The position numbers and the translations under genes were made by a program. From Gliomastix tumulicola (Eukaryota > Ascomycota > Sordariomycetes > Hypocreales > Bionectriaceae): DNA of 64,000 bases. The notes beneath the pieces were generated by a model. The model searched no databases. It saw only the letters and a list, made by a program, of their open reading frames with translations, and was not told where the DNA came from. Positions 41,681 through 52,552 of the stretch are shown in pieces. The stretch lies in contig BCHX01000006.1 of the NCBI GenBank assembly GCA_001599755.1, forward strand, positions 124,001 through 188,000. Reading direction: 5' to 3'. The stretch's first letter is position 1. The number at the start of each line of letters is the position of its first letter.

Positions 41681-43027
41681 TCATCGAAATTGCTTCAGCA
41701 CTTCCTCAATAGCGGCCCGACTCTGCAGCTCATTTGCTTTGAAAGCCTCCAGAGCGTCATGGAGGCCCCTTTCAGTGACCCGATCCGCTGCAATGGCCTT
41801 CGTCAATGCTGCTCCGTTGTCGGCCAAGTAGTCGGTATTGATCGAGGGCAATGTCCCGTCCCAGCCGGGTCCAGCAAGAGGGTCAGTCTTAGCTAGGTGG
41901 GCGACGCGTGATGAAGGAGTGCCCGTGTGCTTCTTGGCATCACTTCCTGGGGGCGGGTTCACCTCCGCATCAAGGACGGACAGTTGGAGCAGTATATCCT
42001 CAGGGATCGTCGCGTGGTCGCAGCCAAGCTCTCCCATAGCCATGGCTTCTCGGGCAGAGATGAAGCTGTGTGCACATGATTAGCTAGTCGAACTACTCCA
42101 CTCATTCGACCTTTTCATGATCGTTTCCGTACCTGGCAGGTTTGAGTAGTGGTTGCTCCTTCCCAGTGTCTTCACGGAGCTGCCTGTAAACTTGCTGGAT
42201 CTGTACGAGCCTGGGCGACATGGGATGATGGAGCGCAGGGTCTTCAACATCCGGCCACTGGCTCCGGTCGGCATGATACCAGGGCACTATCAGAACATTC
42301 TAGTTAACACGATTCTCTACTAGCACCTTGTGGTACTCCTCAAGACCTTACAGTTGTAATAGGGGCTGATGGAGAGGCACCCGGCTTGGCTAGCAGCAAT
42401 AGCCTGGGCGACAGAAAAGAGTGAAGTGCCCAAGGTGCGGATGCCCTCCTTGAGGAGGATTGGGCTGGCGTTGAGAGCTGGTCCTGTGGAGGGAATCTTG
42501 ATACAGATCCGATCTCTTGGAACTCCGGCCATCTCGAATTCGCGAGCGTAGGAGCGGGCGTGGGCAACCACCTTCTCTGTGTCATATGCAGCGAAAGCCG
42601 AAGATTGCAGCAAGACCCTCCCCTGGATGTTTTCGAGATTCCGGGCGCAAAGAAGCGCACTCTGGTGACAGTCAGAATGAGTTCCCAGTTGCGAGGCGGA
42701 GGATTCCAACATAGCAAAGAATAGAATCTTACCATACGGTCGAGAATAACCTCCCACCCCTCATCCTTCCCTTCTTCTACCGTTTTCAAGAATAGCTCGC
42801 GATTCTCGGGACGGATCATTTGCTCGTACACCAGGCGCTGGTTGCTGGTTTGGTCGAAAGGCTTAAATGGGAGGAACCTTTTTGCCTCGGCTGGGTCCAT
42901 ACAGTCAATGTCGATTTTCACTGCAAAATAGACAAAGAGTTAATTCCCGGGTGTTCGAGTCACGAGAAGTAAAAGGAAAGAGCTCACGTTGCTCACTAAG
43001 CTTCTCAAGCCAGGTGACGTTGACCAT
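41681..43027 (-). CDS. Transaldolase family protein
   Basis: Five exons: 42988-43027, 42733-42920, 42352-42661, 42133-42286 and 41681-42065; 358 residues, all junctions in frame. The motifs are VDIDCMDP-like IDIDCMDPAEAKRFLPF, NIQGRVLLQ, and the Schiff-base Lys131 in ICIKIPSTGPAL, then ISPYYN and WPDVEDPA. This is the transaldolase beta/alpha barrel, which moves a three-carbon ketol unit between sugar phosphates in the non-oxidative pentose phosphate pathway. It belongs to the fungal subgroup often found near metabolic clusters rather than the housekeeping form. Three copies of a palindrome lie 230-390 bp upstream of its start. Confidence 0.92.
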
Positions 43028-43255
43028 TATGGCAGCGGCTGCTTTGAGGCAGACGTGATGGGGATAGCTGGAATACGGTAACGAAACGACACAAAAAGCG
43101 TGTGTTAGTTTTCAGATGACCTCTGAGAACATAAGTGCATAGGCCATCCAGATGCTAAAAGGCTGGATTGTGCTCTTTTATTCCTGCACTTCTTGAGTGA
43201 AATTGACAGGAGGACCCCAACTGGTGGAAGGATCACTAATGCAACTACACAGACA

Positions 43256-43267
43256 GACTGTACAGTC
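43256..43267. promoter_or_regulatory. Palindromic motif, copy 1 (GACTGTACAGTC)
   Basis: A perfect 12-bp palindrome 229 bp upstream of the transaldolase ATG. It shares the core ACTGTACAGT with three other sites in this region. Confidence 0.6.
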
Positions 43268-43346
43268 GCACATTGACGTGGAGACTAAGAATGTGGGGAG
43301 CTCGGCTGGCTTTCCTCTTTGAGACTGCTGTCCCTGTGCCGGGACT

Positions 43347-43366
43347 TGTTACTGTACAGTCACGGC
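43347..43366. promoter_or_regulatory. Palindromic motif, copy 2, in a 20-bp direct repeat
   Basis: Core ACTGTACAGT at 43351-43360. The surrounding 20 bp recurs 54 bp further on with one mismatch (TGTTACTGTACAGT, then C or A, then ACGGC). Confidence 0.65.
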
Positions 43367-43400
43367 ATTAGTCTATGGATTCAGATCTACTCAGGTGATG

Positions 43401-43420
43401 TGTTACTGTACAGTAACGGC
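43401..43420. promoter_or_regulatory. Palindromic motif, copy 3, in a 20-bp direct repeat
   Basis: TTACTGTACAGTAA at 43403-43416 is a perfect 14-bp palindrome. Second copy of the 20-bp direct repeat upstream of the transaldolase gene. Confidence 0.65.
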
Positions 43421-43788
43421 CTTGAGCGACGCTACAGCCGGACCCCCGGTCGTAATAATAGGCCACATTGCATGGAAGCCCAGTTAAAACGTAGGAGCCT
43501 ATGGTGCCATGGAAGCAGAAATAGCTATTACCTCGTCAAGCTGACTCGGTAGTGATGCAATCGTCGGGGGAGACGCTAGCGGATCGAACCTTTCAAATCA
43601 TGCGAGCGTGTCTCTCCAGTTGTGAGTGTAGAGAGTGGTGTCTGGCTATCTGGCTTTCGCTCTGTCGAACGGGCGTCGTGGTCTATTGAGCTGGCAATCA
43701 AGTAGAAAACAGATGTTGACGTGTTCATTCAATTCAGCACTGTCAGTAAGCAATGAAGTTGCCTGCCATTGGGCACTCTACTCATCCA

Positions 43789-44691
43789 TTAGAACACGCT
43801 AATGCCGCCGTCTACAAGGATATCTGCCCCCGTGATGTAGCTTCCAGCGTTGCTCGCCAGCAAGATGACCACCCCCGTCAGCTCCTCGGGCTTTCCCATA
43901 CGGCCGTATGGCGTCCTCTTGGCCCAGATTGCTCTATGCTCCGCAAGCCCATCCCCCTCGTTCAGGATGGTGTCCATGTAGCCCGGGCTAATGCTATTCA
44001 CACGAATACCGTGCACTGCCCATTCAGCCGCCAAGGAGCTCTTCATGGACAGAACGGCCGCCTTGGCGGCGTTGTAGTGGACTTGGGGCTGCGGGAAGTT
44101 GACAATGTGAGCGGAGATGCTCGCCATGAGGATGATGCTGCCCCCAGTGCCCCTGCTGGCCATGGACTTCGCTACGGCCTGTGCCACGAGGAATGCACCC
44201 GTAGTGTTGACATCGAGCATTGTCCTGAACTGCTGCGGAGTGATGTCCAAGGCATGGGCAGCGAATGCAATGCCAGCAAAGCAGAGGCAGATGCTGATGG
44301 GACCGACCGCCTGCTCGGCGCTGGCGACAGCCGTGGACACCGTCTCGGGATCGGTCACATCGACTTTCGCAAAAGTGATCTTCGCGTCGGGGAATTCTGA
44401 TTGAAGACGGCCGACCGTCACCTGGCCAGCATCCGGGTCGAGGTCAAAGATCGCCAGGCCCTGGAGACCGTGTTCGAGCAGCGCGCGGCACGCGACTGAG
44501 CCGATGTCGCCCGCGCCGCCGGTGACGATGGCGCTGCCTTTGACAGCGAATCGAAGCTGTGCTCGCCGGACGGAGGAGGTCTCAGCAGCAGCCACGGCCT
44601 CTGAACCGGTGATTTTGGATGCGGGCGAGCCATCGCACAGCTGCATCGATGGAGGCGCTCGGAACTTGAGCTCGGATCGGGGAACAGACAT
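43789..44691 (-). CDS. Short-chain dehydrogenase, polyol (D-arabinitol) dehydrogenase-like
   Basis: Single exon, 300 residues. Cofactor loop TGGAGDIG (57-64); Asp83 at the end of the second strand (AIFDLD) favours NAD(H). The catalytic residues are Ser193, Tyr206 and Lys210 (YNAAK); the NxxG-equivalent loop reads CFAGIA and the helix Asn is VNTTGAF. The N-terminal FRAPPSMQLCDGSPASKITG resembles, from memory, fungal D-arabinitol/sorbitol dehydrogenases, so the substrate is probably a pentitol or hexitol. With the transaldolase next door it could feed ketopentoses toward the pentose phosphate pathway. A copy of the palindrome lies 367 bp upstream. Confidence 0.9.
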   Translation of the reverse strand: MSVPRSELKFRAPPSMQLCDGSPASKITGSEAVAAAETSSVRRAQLRFAVKGSAIVTGGAGDIGSVACRALLEHGLQGLAIFDLDPDAGQVTVGRLQSEFPDAKITFAKVDVTDPETVSTAVASAEQAVGPISICLCFAGIAFAAHALDITPQQFRTMLDVNTTGAFLVAQAVAKSMASRGTGGSIILMASISAHIVNFPQPQVHYNAAKAAVLSMKSSLAAEWAVHGIRVNSISPGYMDTILNEGDGLAEHRAIWAKRTPYGRMGKPEELTGVVILLASNAGSYITGADILVDGGISVF

Positions 44692-45057
44692 AACTGCTGA
44701 TATTGTTTCGCACGGGGATAGAGAAAATGGATGAGAATCGGCGCTGGAAAAAAAAATCCTACTACGCTGTCTGTGCTTTTTGGGAGAATAGAGAGCTATT
44801 TGGTGCTGTTGGTCGAGGAGGGGGATCGGAGACTGGAATAGAGGAGGCCACAGGTCACGCTTCCCAATTCATGCTTCTATGAACTGCCGAGGGGGCGAAT
44901 ACCGTCTCGTACGGCCCGGTGTGATCGTTGAGTGCCTCACACCCCCGAGTCTGTTCTCGGGACTGTTGCCATATTCAGAATGAAGCACTTCTCCCCGCAC
45001 CCCTCGGGGTAGCAGCGACAAATCTGATGGGGCTGGCTATGGAGTATGCATGTGTGT

Positions 45058-45067
45058 ACTGTACAGT
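45058..45067. promoter_or_regulatory. Palindromic motif, copy 4 (ACTGTACAGT), SDR promoter
   Basis: The same perfect 10-bp palindrome as upstream of the transaldolase, located 367 bp upstream of the SDR ATG. A fixed 10-mer is expected less than once in 64 kb by chance. Confidence 0.6.
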
Positions 45068-45097
45068 CCTTGCATTAGCGCAAAGTCGGGGAGGGGC

Positions 45098-45480
45098 TCA
45101 CCTCGGCTGACTTGCGACCTGGGCAAGAATATTGTAGACGAGAAGCTTGGATATTCTGCTGCCGTCGGCGTCGAACCCTGTGGAGATTATACCTGCAATT
45201 CCGGCCTCATTTTCTTCGACATCACCGATCCTGAGAGCCTAGTTAGTTTCTGGTGCGCCAAAGGGCCGCAGTTACGTCTATGGTGCTCAATGCATGGTCT
45301 ATCACGGACCTGACGAGCGTTACGAAGGTTGTGTTATCTGTTACGATTATAATGAAGATACCCTAGCTATATGAGCAATAAGAATTAACCCTAATCGGAC
45401 ATCACGTATATTACTGCCGATAAGGCTAGTGCCACCTCTATAATCGCTAGCATCGGGAACGGATACACGTGAACCACGCC
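45098..45480 (+). pseudogene. Remnant of an LVIVD-repeat / choice-of-anchor-type protein gene
   Basis: One frame reads RLTCDLGKNIVDEKLGYSAA, VEPCGDYTCNSGLIFFDITD and stops making sense at about 45255; the match continues in the next frame as YVYGAQCMVYHGPDERY, CVICYDYNEDTLAI (about 45273-45371), then meets TGA. These blocks resemble, from memory, fungal secreted LVIVD-repeat proteins (GYVHDAQCxxYxGPDxRY, ICFxYNEDTLTIxD). Both ends are missing and a one-base shift separates the halves. It is a broken internal fragment lying just upstream of the SDR gene, on the opposite strand. Confidence 0.65.
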
Positions 45481-45792
45481 GGGTAAGATCAACCTGTATC
45501 CATGGCTGGCATTGCCGTCTACCATGTCATGGCTGCTGGTTGCGATCCTTTGCTTGTCGGAGATGATGCTACATTAACATCAGACCGCTCACGCCCAACT
45601 ACGTCCATCCTGAGCCATCTCATAATCCCTCATCTGCACATGAGAAGAGATAACCTGAAACTCTCAAGCATCTAACATCCGGTTAGCATATCGATTGCAG
45701 CTCTAATCATCTCAGGCACCGGACTAACCCATCGCAAACAACCCTGCCAGTCCCCCCCAGTAAGCTTGCAAGGCTCAACATGGACCTCAATG

Positions 45793-46068
45793 TCAAACCA
45801 GATATCGGCAAATGGCGTAGTTGACGCAAAGAGCGACGGCAAGGTAGCAAAGCTTGAGCTCGTAAACCTCGTCCTCCCAGTCGATGAAGCTGAGAAGATA
45901 GCTTGTGGCGAAAAGGGAGACGCGTAGGACGGAATGGAGGATACAGAAGACGAGAACGCGGAGGAAGTTTTCCTGGCCGTGGAAGAGGGCGTGGAGGAAA
46001 AAGTCGGTGAGCTTCAGGATGAACAGCTCGGCTTTGTATACGTTGGTCAAGCTGTACCGGTGATCCAT
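45793..46068 (-). CDS. Possible small membrane protein (or last exon of one)
   Basis: From the ATG at 46068 a 91-residue frame has two or three hydrophobic stretches (FLRVLVFCILHSVLRVSLFA, LCYLAVALCVNYAICRYLV). A second hydrophobic frame (46490-46720, LLLLLLSSSVLALGIYEFL) ends at a good donor (GTAAGT, near 46536) and could be an upstream exon, but I could not join them in frame. No family was recognised. Confidence 0.3.
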   Translation of the reverse strand: MDHRYSLTNVYKAELFILKLTDFFLHALFHGQENFLRVLVFCILHSVLRVSLFATSYLLSFIDWEDEVYELKLCYLAVALCVNYAICRYLV

Positions 46069-46835
46069 GGCGAATCGTGAAGCCTCAAGACTTGGTGTTG
46101 ACGTGAATGCGAGAGTTGTTTTCGGGTGGTTCGTGTCGACGGTGGCTTGCGAAGATGGAGAGAAGACAGAAATCAATTACAATGCCCAATGCTCACTAAA
46201 GTCCGTCTTTAGTGGCTGCTTTCACTTCAACTTACTGGTAGTGACAAAGACTGTGAAGCTGGCCCTATGGCAGATGGCTGTGAAAGACTGCTTTTCATGG
46301 TGCTTAACAATCTAGCTGACTGTTTTCTCGCCTGCAAATCAGGGCTCATGTGACTCAACCTTATTTTCAAGGGTCTTATCATTGTTCCTGGTAAATCCAT
46401 GACTAGATCAGATAGTTTTGATGTGTTCGTGAGACTTCAGTCTTCTCGTTCCTTCTCTATCTTTACTGCCACTATGCATATCAGATGTAGGCAAGAATTA
46501 ATGTAGCCTCTGTCTGAACACTGCTGGGACTTACGGCAAAGCGACGAGAGCCACGAAACGGCGCTTCGAGAGGAGAGCGTACGAGAAGAGAGTCGAGAAA
46601 TTCATAGATTCCTAGGGCGAGAACACTACTGGAGAGGAGCAGAAGCAGAAGCCCAAGTCCGCAAAGTGGCTTGGAGATATAGGTGCTTTGGGTGTGTAAA
46701 CGGACATTGAGACGAGCTGTCACTCGGGAGGCGAGGAACCAGCGCCATCACTGTGATTGGATCTTCACATTTGCGTCACCTGAACTCGTGATAGTACCTC
46801 GTGAGCGCATATCCGTGCATATGGCCACATCCTGC
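46069..46835. other. Unresolved region upstream of the small membrane ORF
   Basis: Contains the hydrophobic frame described for 45793-46068 and the 3' region of the HET gene at 46836. No complete gene model closes. Confidence 0.35.
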
Positions 46836-48985
46836 TCAGACGACAGTAAAGCTGCCTGGCTGACAGTTTTCCAACCACTCAAACGCACTCTTGAGTATTC
46901 TCCCTCGCCCAACGCGCTGCCATGTTTCACTTCTTTGTGACACGGCCGAGTCGCTCTGTGTATGAGCCCTCTCCAAAGCCAAGAAATCAACACACATTGG
47001 CTCTTCCTCATCATCTTGCCTCAAGTACCTCAACAGCGGCAACGCAGAAACCTCTTTCAAATCATGTTCGGGTGCGGCGTCAATGATAATCCAGCCAATG
47101 ATCTCTTCGGTCCCAGGGGCCAAGAGCGTATTTGTACCTTGATGCAGGTCCAATTCAGACCACCCAAAGTGCAGATCGGGTGCCCATCGTTCGAACTCGG
47201 TGTAATGAGGGATCTCCCCAACCGGACCACCAATCCTAACATTCCTCAATGTTCCCGAAAGATGCAAATCTTGTATTCCCTCTGATCTTGGGTCGCCGAA
47301 TTTGACTTGCGCCAGGAGCTCCGGGTAGATGAGATATTCACTGTGAGCCCATTTGGCCGATCCCTTCACGTTCATCCAGCTCCAAGACGGAAACCGAATC
47401 GAGTTGAGCTCGCCACGGCTGACTTCTGGGATCCACAGAAGCTGACAGAGCGTATTCTCATTATGCCCAAAGTCAACGATACCATTGTGAAAGACGTGGC
47501 CAAAGCGGGTAGTCAGCCGTTCTTCGAACCCCATCAAGGCGTTGTGCTTGTCAGAGTCGAATGTCAGTTTTGTCCTGCTGTACTTGTTCACAGCGTTCTG
47601 CCACGTCTTCCGCAGGTTGAACTCGGAGTCATACGACACACCGCCGTAGGCTGTAGAACTGTCCATGTTGTAGTCGCCTCGATGCCATCGACGTTCGGGT
47701 ACTCCAGTCTGCTCGGTCTCCCAGTATCGGTTGCATCTCCAGCCGAGGTCGTCTTCCGTGAAGAAGATGCATCTGCGCGAGAGCTCTCTTTCCTGGAATA
47801 CCCAGCCGCGGGAGTGCCATGCTTTTGCCTCCAGCCGTAAAGGGAAGGGATAGGCCGGCTTGGGAGCTTCTTGGAGACGAACCTCGCAGAACTCCTCCCG
47901 TGCCCCAGTACCTTTCTCAATGGCTGAGTGCTCATCTGCAGCGTCTGCATTTGGATTGTCGTTGGTGGCATCTTCTCCGCTTGCCGTCACTTCGACTTGA
48001 AACTTCGCAATCTTCACGTTGTCTGGTCCGCTGATGAACAGCCCCGAGTCAGAGACCTGCGCACCGTCTGAGCCTTTTGCATCCACCGCTGCTATCGTGC
48101 AAAAGGACTCTTCAAAGATTGCCCCCATGAGCCCTATCTGCGTCTTAAGCTCGACAGGATCGTCTTGGACAATGCACAGAGAGTCTATCCAAAGAAACCT
48201 CTCTCCTAGTTCTCTCGTGAGCCATATGGCGTCTCTAAAGGTCTGAGGAAGCTCCTCGTCCGTAAGACACATATGCCAAGCCTCCACAGTCTTCTTTGTC
48301 AGTCTGGGTGGTATGACCTTGCCCCAGCAGTGACTGAGAGTCACGTAGCGCCCAAGCCTTCTACTCTCCGCGGTGTAAAGACGTGGGTTCTCCCCAGCCG
48401 TACTGTCGGGAGAACCAACATCAATGACCCGGAAAGGAAGATACGTCGTTGTAGAGTCTTTATCATACGTCTTCCCAGAGTATGTGCCCCGTTTGCACTC
48501 ATCGTGGTGGGATTGGCAGTCCGCCAGCCATTCACGAAGCAGACGTATGTTGCGGGGAGAGTTCGCGGCCTGCAGGTCTCTGTGAGTGATGGTTTGATTT
48601 TTGAACACTCTCGACTCTGTTTGACGTTAGTTTTGTCGGCGACTGACAGCGGGTGAAAGGCACTGGTAAGCTCAATACCTTCAGGGACAGAAAGTCGGAA
48701 CGTGTCACCGTAATGGTGTGAATCAAGCTTGAACATTCCCCAGCGCGCACCAGGACCCGAAGACTCCAATCTCCAAAGAAGCTGACCATGGTGATCTGCG
48801 TCGCACAGCTGAGTTTTGTCATGTTTGATACAGGCCTGCGATTCGTACGCATCCCTCAGAATGTCGCAGAGCCGGCAGTGTTCTGCGGACTGCAGCACTT
48901 GCTCGTGGTTGAGAGGATGCTGGAAACCGTTCACCAGCATCGGCAGAGTGATGGTACCGCATGGCACGCATAGTCCTGGGGTCAT
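46836..48985 (-). CDS. HET-domain protein
   Basis: Exons 48679-48985 and 46836-48616 (62-bp intron splitting GAG); 695 residues. The N-terminus has Cys pairs (LCVPC; CRLCDIL) as in the gene at 36498. HET domain about 170-330: GRYVTLSHCWGKV, ELPQTFRDAIWLTREL, FLWIDSLCIVQDDPVELK, EESFCTIAA. Then SRGWVFQERELSRRCIFFTEDDLGW and a C-terminal half ending CQPGSFTVV. All motifs are intact. Divergent, 337 bp apart, from another HET gene. Confidence 0.9.
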
Positions 48986-49322
48986 TTTGAAGTCTCGCTA
49001 CTTGAGATGTGGTGATCAGCGTGAGGATGAATACCCCGCTCGAATGTGCCTCCCTCGTTTGTGCTTTGCCCCATTGTAAGCAGAGAGTCCACCCCGATAC
49101 TCTCAATCAGGGCGACTAGACTGTCTTGCATGTGCCTAGAGTAGAGTCCAAGGGTGCAGATGGATCCCAGTCATCTGCTCTTATGTCAGAAATAGGCGCA
49201 GAAAATACGCAAATTCACATCCTCTACACAATAACAACATCCAACACGGCAATAAGCACACTCCGACGACTCGACTTACTCTACCTGAGTCGACTCCTCA
49301 TCACAGGGCATTCCAGTGAGCC
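48986..49322. promoter_or_regulatory. Shared divergent promoter of two HET genes
   Basis: 337 bp between start codons. AT-rich segment with CACAATAACAACATCCAAC near 49230 resembles a leader of the plus-strand gene. No other feature. Confidence 0.5.
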
Positions 49323-51084
49323 ATGTTCCGAGCGCTGGATAGTCCGCAAGAAATCCGTGTGCTGCATCTGAACGCCAGCCAACGCAGCGATCCTCTGATA
49401 GGTCAGCTTGAACATGTGACCTTGGCTCATCCGCCACAGTTTGAGGCCATCTCGTATGAATGGGGCGATCCTACCAAGACGAGATCAATCACATTCGAAG
49501 ATGGCTCAGAATTCCCAATCACGGAGTCACTGCACCATGCTCTGCGCGATATTCGTCATGACGCAGCTGGAGGAAAACCACGGACTCTCTGGGCCGACGC
49601 CATTTGTATCGATCAGCAGAACATCACGGAACTCCAGCATCAGGTGTCTATCATGGGTCAGATTTACCGAACTGCGACGCGAGTCATCACCTACATCGGA
49701 CCAGAACGAGATGACAGCACCCTTGTAATATCTTTCGCCAGAACGCTCCAACAATGTGTTCGGATGGCGGACGCCAATCTGCCATTTTCCTCGCCGCGCC
49801 CTGCCTCGCCTCCCAATGGTCGATGGGCGGCTCTAAAAGCATTAGTTCTCAGGACATGGGTGTGTCAATGCAGAGATTCATTCAAATATGTCAAATACGG
49901 ATTCATAGCTAACAGATCCCATCTAGGCCAGCCGTTGTTGGTGCGCGCACGAGTTCATCCTCAACCGCCAACTCCTCGTCATGTGCGGACGAGTCGAGCT
50001 TCCAGACTGGCATCTCATCTCTGACATTGTCCAGTATGTGTCCGAGCGCCTACTACCAGTATCTCTCCTTCCAGGTGGTGAAGACGACCCGCATTGCCTC
50101 CGGGAGTGCCTCTTATCCTTGCATGGCCTGAGAGAAATCGTCCTCCAATACCCCGATCATAGATTTACCCTTCTCGAACTTCTCGATCGATCGCACCCTT
50201 TCAAAGCCACAGACGCCCGGGACAAGATTTATTCTGTTCTAGGCCTTGCAGAGGACGCGAAGGACTTGGCAGTCACAGTCGACTACAGCTGCAGCGCAGA
50301 GCATCTGTACACGAGCACCGCGGCCAAGATCGTCAAACATGACCCGGATGGCCTAGACATACTCTACTGCTGCCTACACTCGAAGTCTCTTCAACTCCCA
50401 TCTTGGGTACCCGATTGGTCACACTGGGAATTCGGGAGCCATGGGACCAGTCTCAGTATAGGCTATGATGCCTGCGGATCGACCGTCTCCCAAGTTGACG
50501 TTGATGGCACACGATTGCGCCTTGCCGGATGCCTGGTTGATCAAATAGAGTACATGGGAGAACCCATTGGGCCACAGTTCGCATTTCTAGACCAAGGCAT
50601 TGTCGAACGCACGACTTGGTTAGAGAAGGAGTACACTGATCTCATGAGGCCACTCCACCAGCAGGGACACACAGCCGAGGCAACGACGGAAATTTTCTGG
50701 AGGACGCTGATCGGAAACATTACGGCGTACGAGGAGCCCGCCAATCAGAGCCATCTGGTCTTCTACAAAGCTCTGCTGCATTACAATGATCGAGGGTGCT
50801 CCGCAGAAACTACGACAATGGCGGGGGACTTCTACGATGCGGTACGACGAAGGTCACGATACAGACGGTTGGCCAGGCCGAGGATGAGATACATAGGAGC
50901 GATACCCAGGATGGCGTCTGCGGGCGACTGGATATGTATGTTCCAGGGCAGCCCTCTCCTGTTCGTTGTCAGACCGAAGGGCCCGGATTTCAGCTATCTG
51001 GGGCATGCCTACATCCACGGTCTAATGCACGGCGAAGTGCTAAAGGCAGAGTGGTATCATAAGCAGACGATTACTCTCGTATGA
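49323..51084 (+). CDS. HET-domain protein
   Basis: Exons 49323-49859 and 49927-51084 (67-bp intron, donor GTGTGT, acceptor CTAG); 564 residues. HET domain about 38-150: FEAISYEWGDPTK, LWADAICIDQQNITELQHQV, IYRTATRVITYIGP. The splice joins LVLRTW to ASRCWCAHEFILNRQ, restoring the conserved PWFxRxWxxQE-like element with a rarer Cys-Ala-His-Glu form. Then the typical RDKIYSVLGLA (about 265-275), and C-terminus QTITLV. The central and C-terminal parts look complete. By homology it acts in non-self recognition. Confidence 0.9.
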
Positions 51085-51827
51085 AATACAGAGTTTCTCG
51101 CTGCATGTTTCCATTTTCTATTATCAAAGATGGAACAGGGTGATGGTGATCATAGAGAAAGTATGGCTTCGATGACCGGTGTGATCAACACGAGCCCGGC
51201 ACCCGGTGTTAGAAAGAGTGATAGCTGGCCAAAGCTGTTCCAGCAAATCTTGGTCCTCCACTGTACGAAACGCTGCCTATATCCGTGCTAGACAAGGCTG
51301 CAAATCTTGGGCGACTAGACATGACCTAATATCTGCTCAACATCGGCGGACTCAGTGCCGCTCTAGAATCGAATGGGTTTGATGGGGCTTTGAGACTGTC
51401 GACAATATACCTAGGTGGTGCTGCTGTCGCTGGAATAGTTCGCAAAACACGTCGAAAAGATCACAGAGCTACAGCGTCAGAACGCTGAACTTCTTAAAGC
51501 GCATCAATCATATATCCAGCAGGTCGCTGCTACAGTGGAAAGAAAGAGATTTGAGTCAAAGGAGTAACGATCTCAGGGAATGGATGATTTCAGTCGCCGG
51601 AGGCACTCATTCAGACATACATGGTAGCTAAATAGATTAGATGAATCCCGAAGACATCATGCCCAGAAACCTTAACTATATCGCCGAATTTACGTCACAA
51701 TTCAGAGCCTGGGAGTAGAGCGGCCTGAAGCTGACTCGCTGATTGCTCTCCATCAAGGTTGTCTCGCGTGAGAGTGTCTAGATACTCCCTTACCGCCATG
51801 AGGAATTACCGCCCAAGAACTACTACA
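51085..51827. other. Degenerate spacer
   Basis: Short coding-like fragments broken by stops and shifts, e.g. GGLSAALESNGFDGALRL and YLGGAAVAGIVRKTRRKDH (about 51345-51480) and NYIAEFTSQFRAWE followed by TAG (about 51670-51718). Probably the upstream part of the relic listed next. Confidence 0.4.
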
Positions 51828-52115
51828 AAAATAAACATTAAATTCCACTCAATAGAATTCAAAGAAAAAGAGAGCTGGTTTGAGATCTATTAACTAGACT
51901 CGAGTGGTGAAGCTATTGATGAATAACGACAAGAGAACCCGAATGTATTGTGACACGATGAATGCCGGTAGACCTCGGGGAAGGCAGAGATAGTACACTG
52001 AGCACCGGACCTAACTATGGAGGTATTAAGTAAACTGCCTAATGTGATAAATTGACCTTCCCCAGCTCATGACGAACCTAAATGTGTAAGGTCTATATCC
52101 AATTTGACTATGTAA
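51828..52115 (+). pseudogene. Decayed coding relic with RIP-like stops
   Basis: Ninety-six codons in one frame read like protein (KINIKFHSIEFKEKESWFEIY ... LDSSGEAIDE ... RQENPNVL ... DLTMEVLSKLPNV) but contain six internal stops, TAA, TAA, TGA, TAG, TGA and TGA, each one C-to-T step from CAA, CAG or CGA. That is what repeat-induced point mutation or CpG/CpA decay produces. The family is not recognised. Confidence 0.45.
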
Positions 52116-52552
52116 CATGATGTGTCCCCCCCTTTCACCCCGACGATAGTCAAAAACAGACACTTCTTCGACCTATTTCTGCTGCACTATAATACCAGCC
52201 TGAACGAGGGCAGGGATTGCATCTTCTTCAGTCCACTCAGTGCACTTCTTCAGAGGCCTGCGACCTTCATTAGGCCCGTAAAAAGTCAAGGGACTCCACG
52301 ACTTGACAGGCTCAGTCCTCATAGTTTTCATGTTGAACGCTTTCTGCTTGGGAGGAGGGGGAAGGGATTGGAGGAGCCTGTTGAAAGCTGCAGGATAAGT
52401 CCATCACCCCACTTCTTTCGTCACGGGATATCCATCATCCTAATTTTTAGTAATTTGTAGGCGCTTCCATACACGTTCATCACCAACACGTCCAAGCCTC
52501 CTGTGAAGGCGACCAAGACCAGGCATCGCCTTCTTCCCCGGCCGACGGCGCG

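Larger units (their letters stand above)
43028..43788. other. Transaldolase promoter region
   Basis: Spacer between the transaldolase and SDR genes, both on minus. It holds three of four copies of ACTGTACAGT (listed separately). No open frame is supported. Confidence 0.6.

Noticed and set aside
39159..44691. Classical secondary-metabolite cluster
   Set aside because: No polyketide synthase, NRPS, terpene cyclase, P450 or transporter is present.
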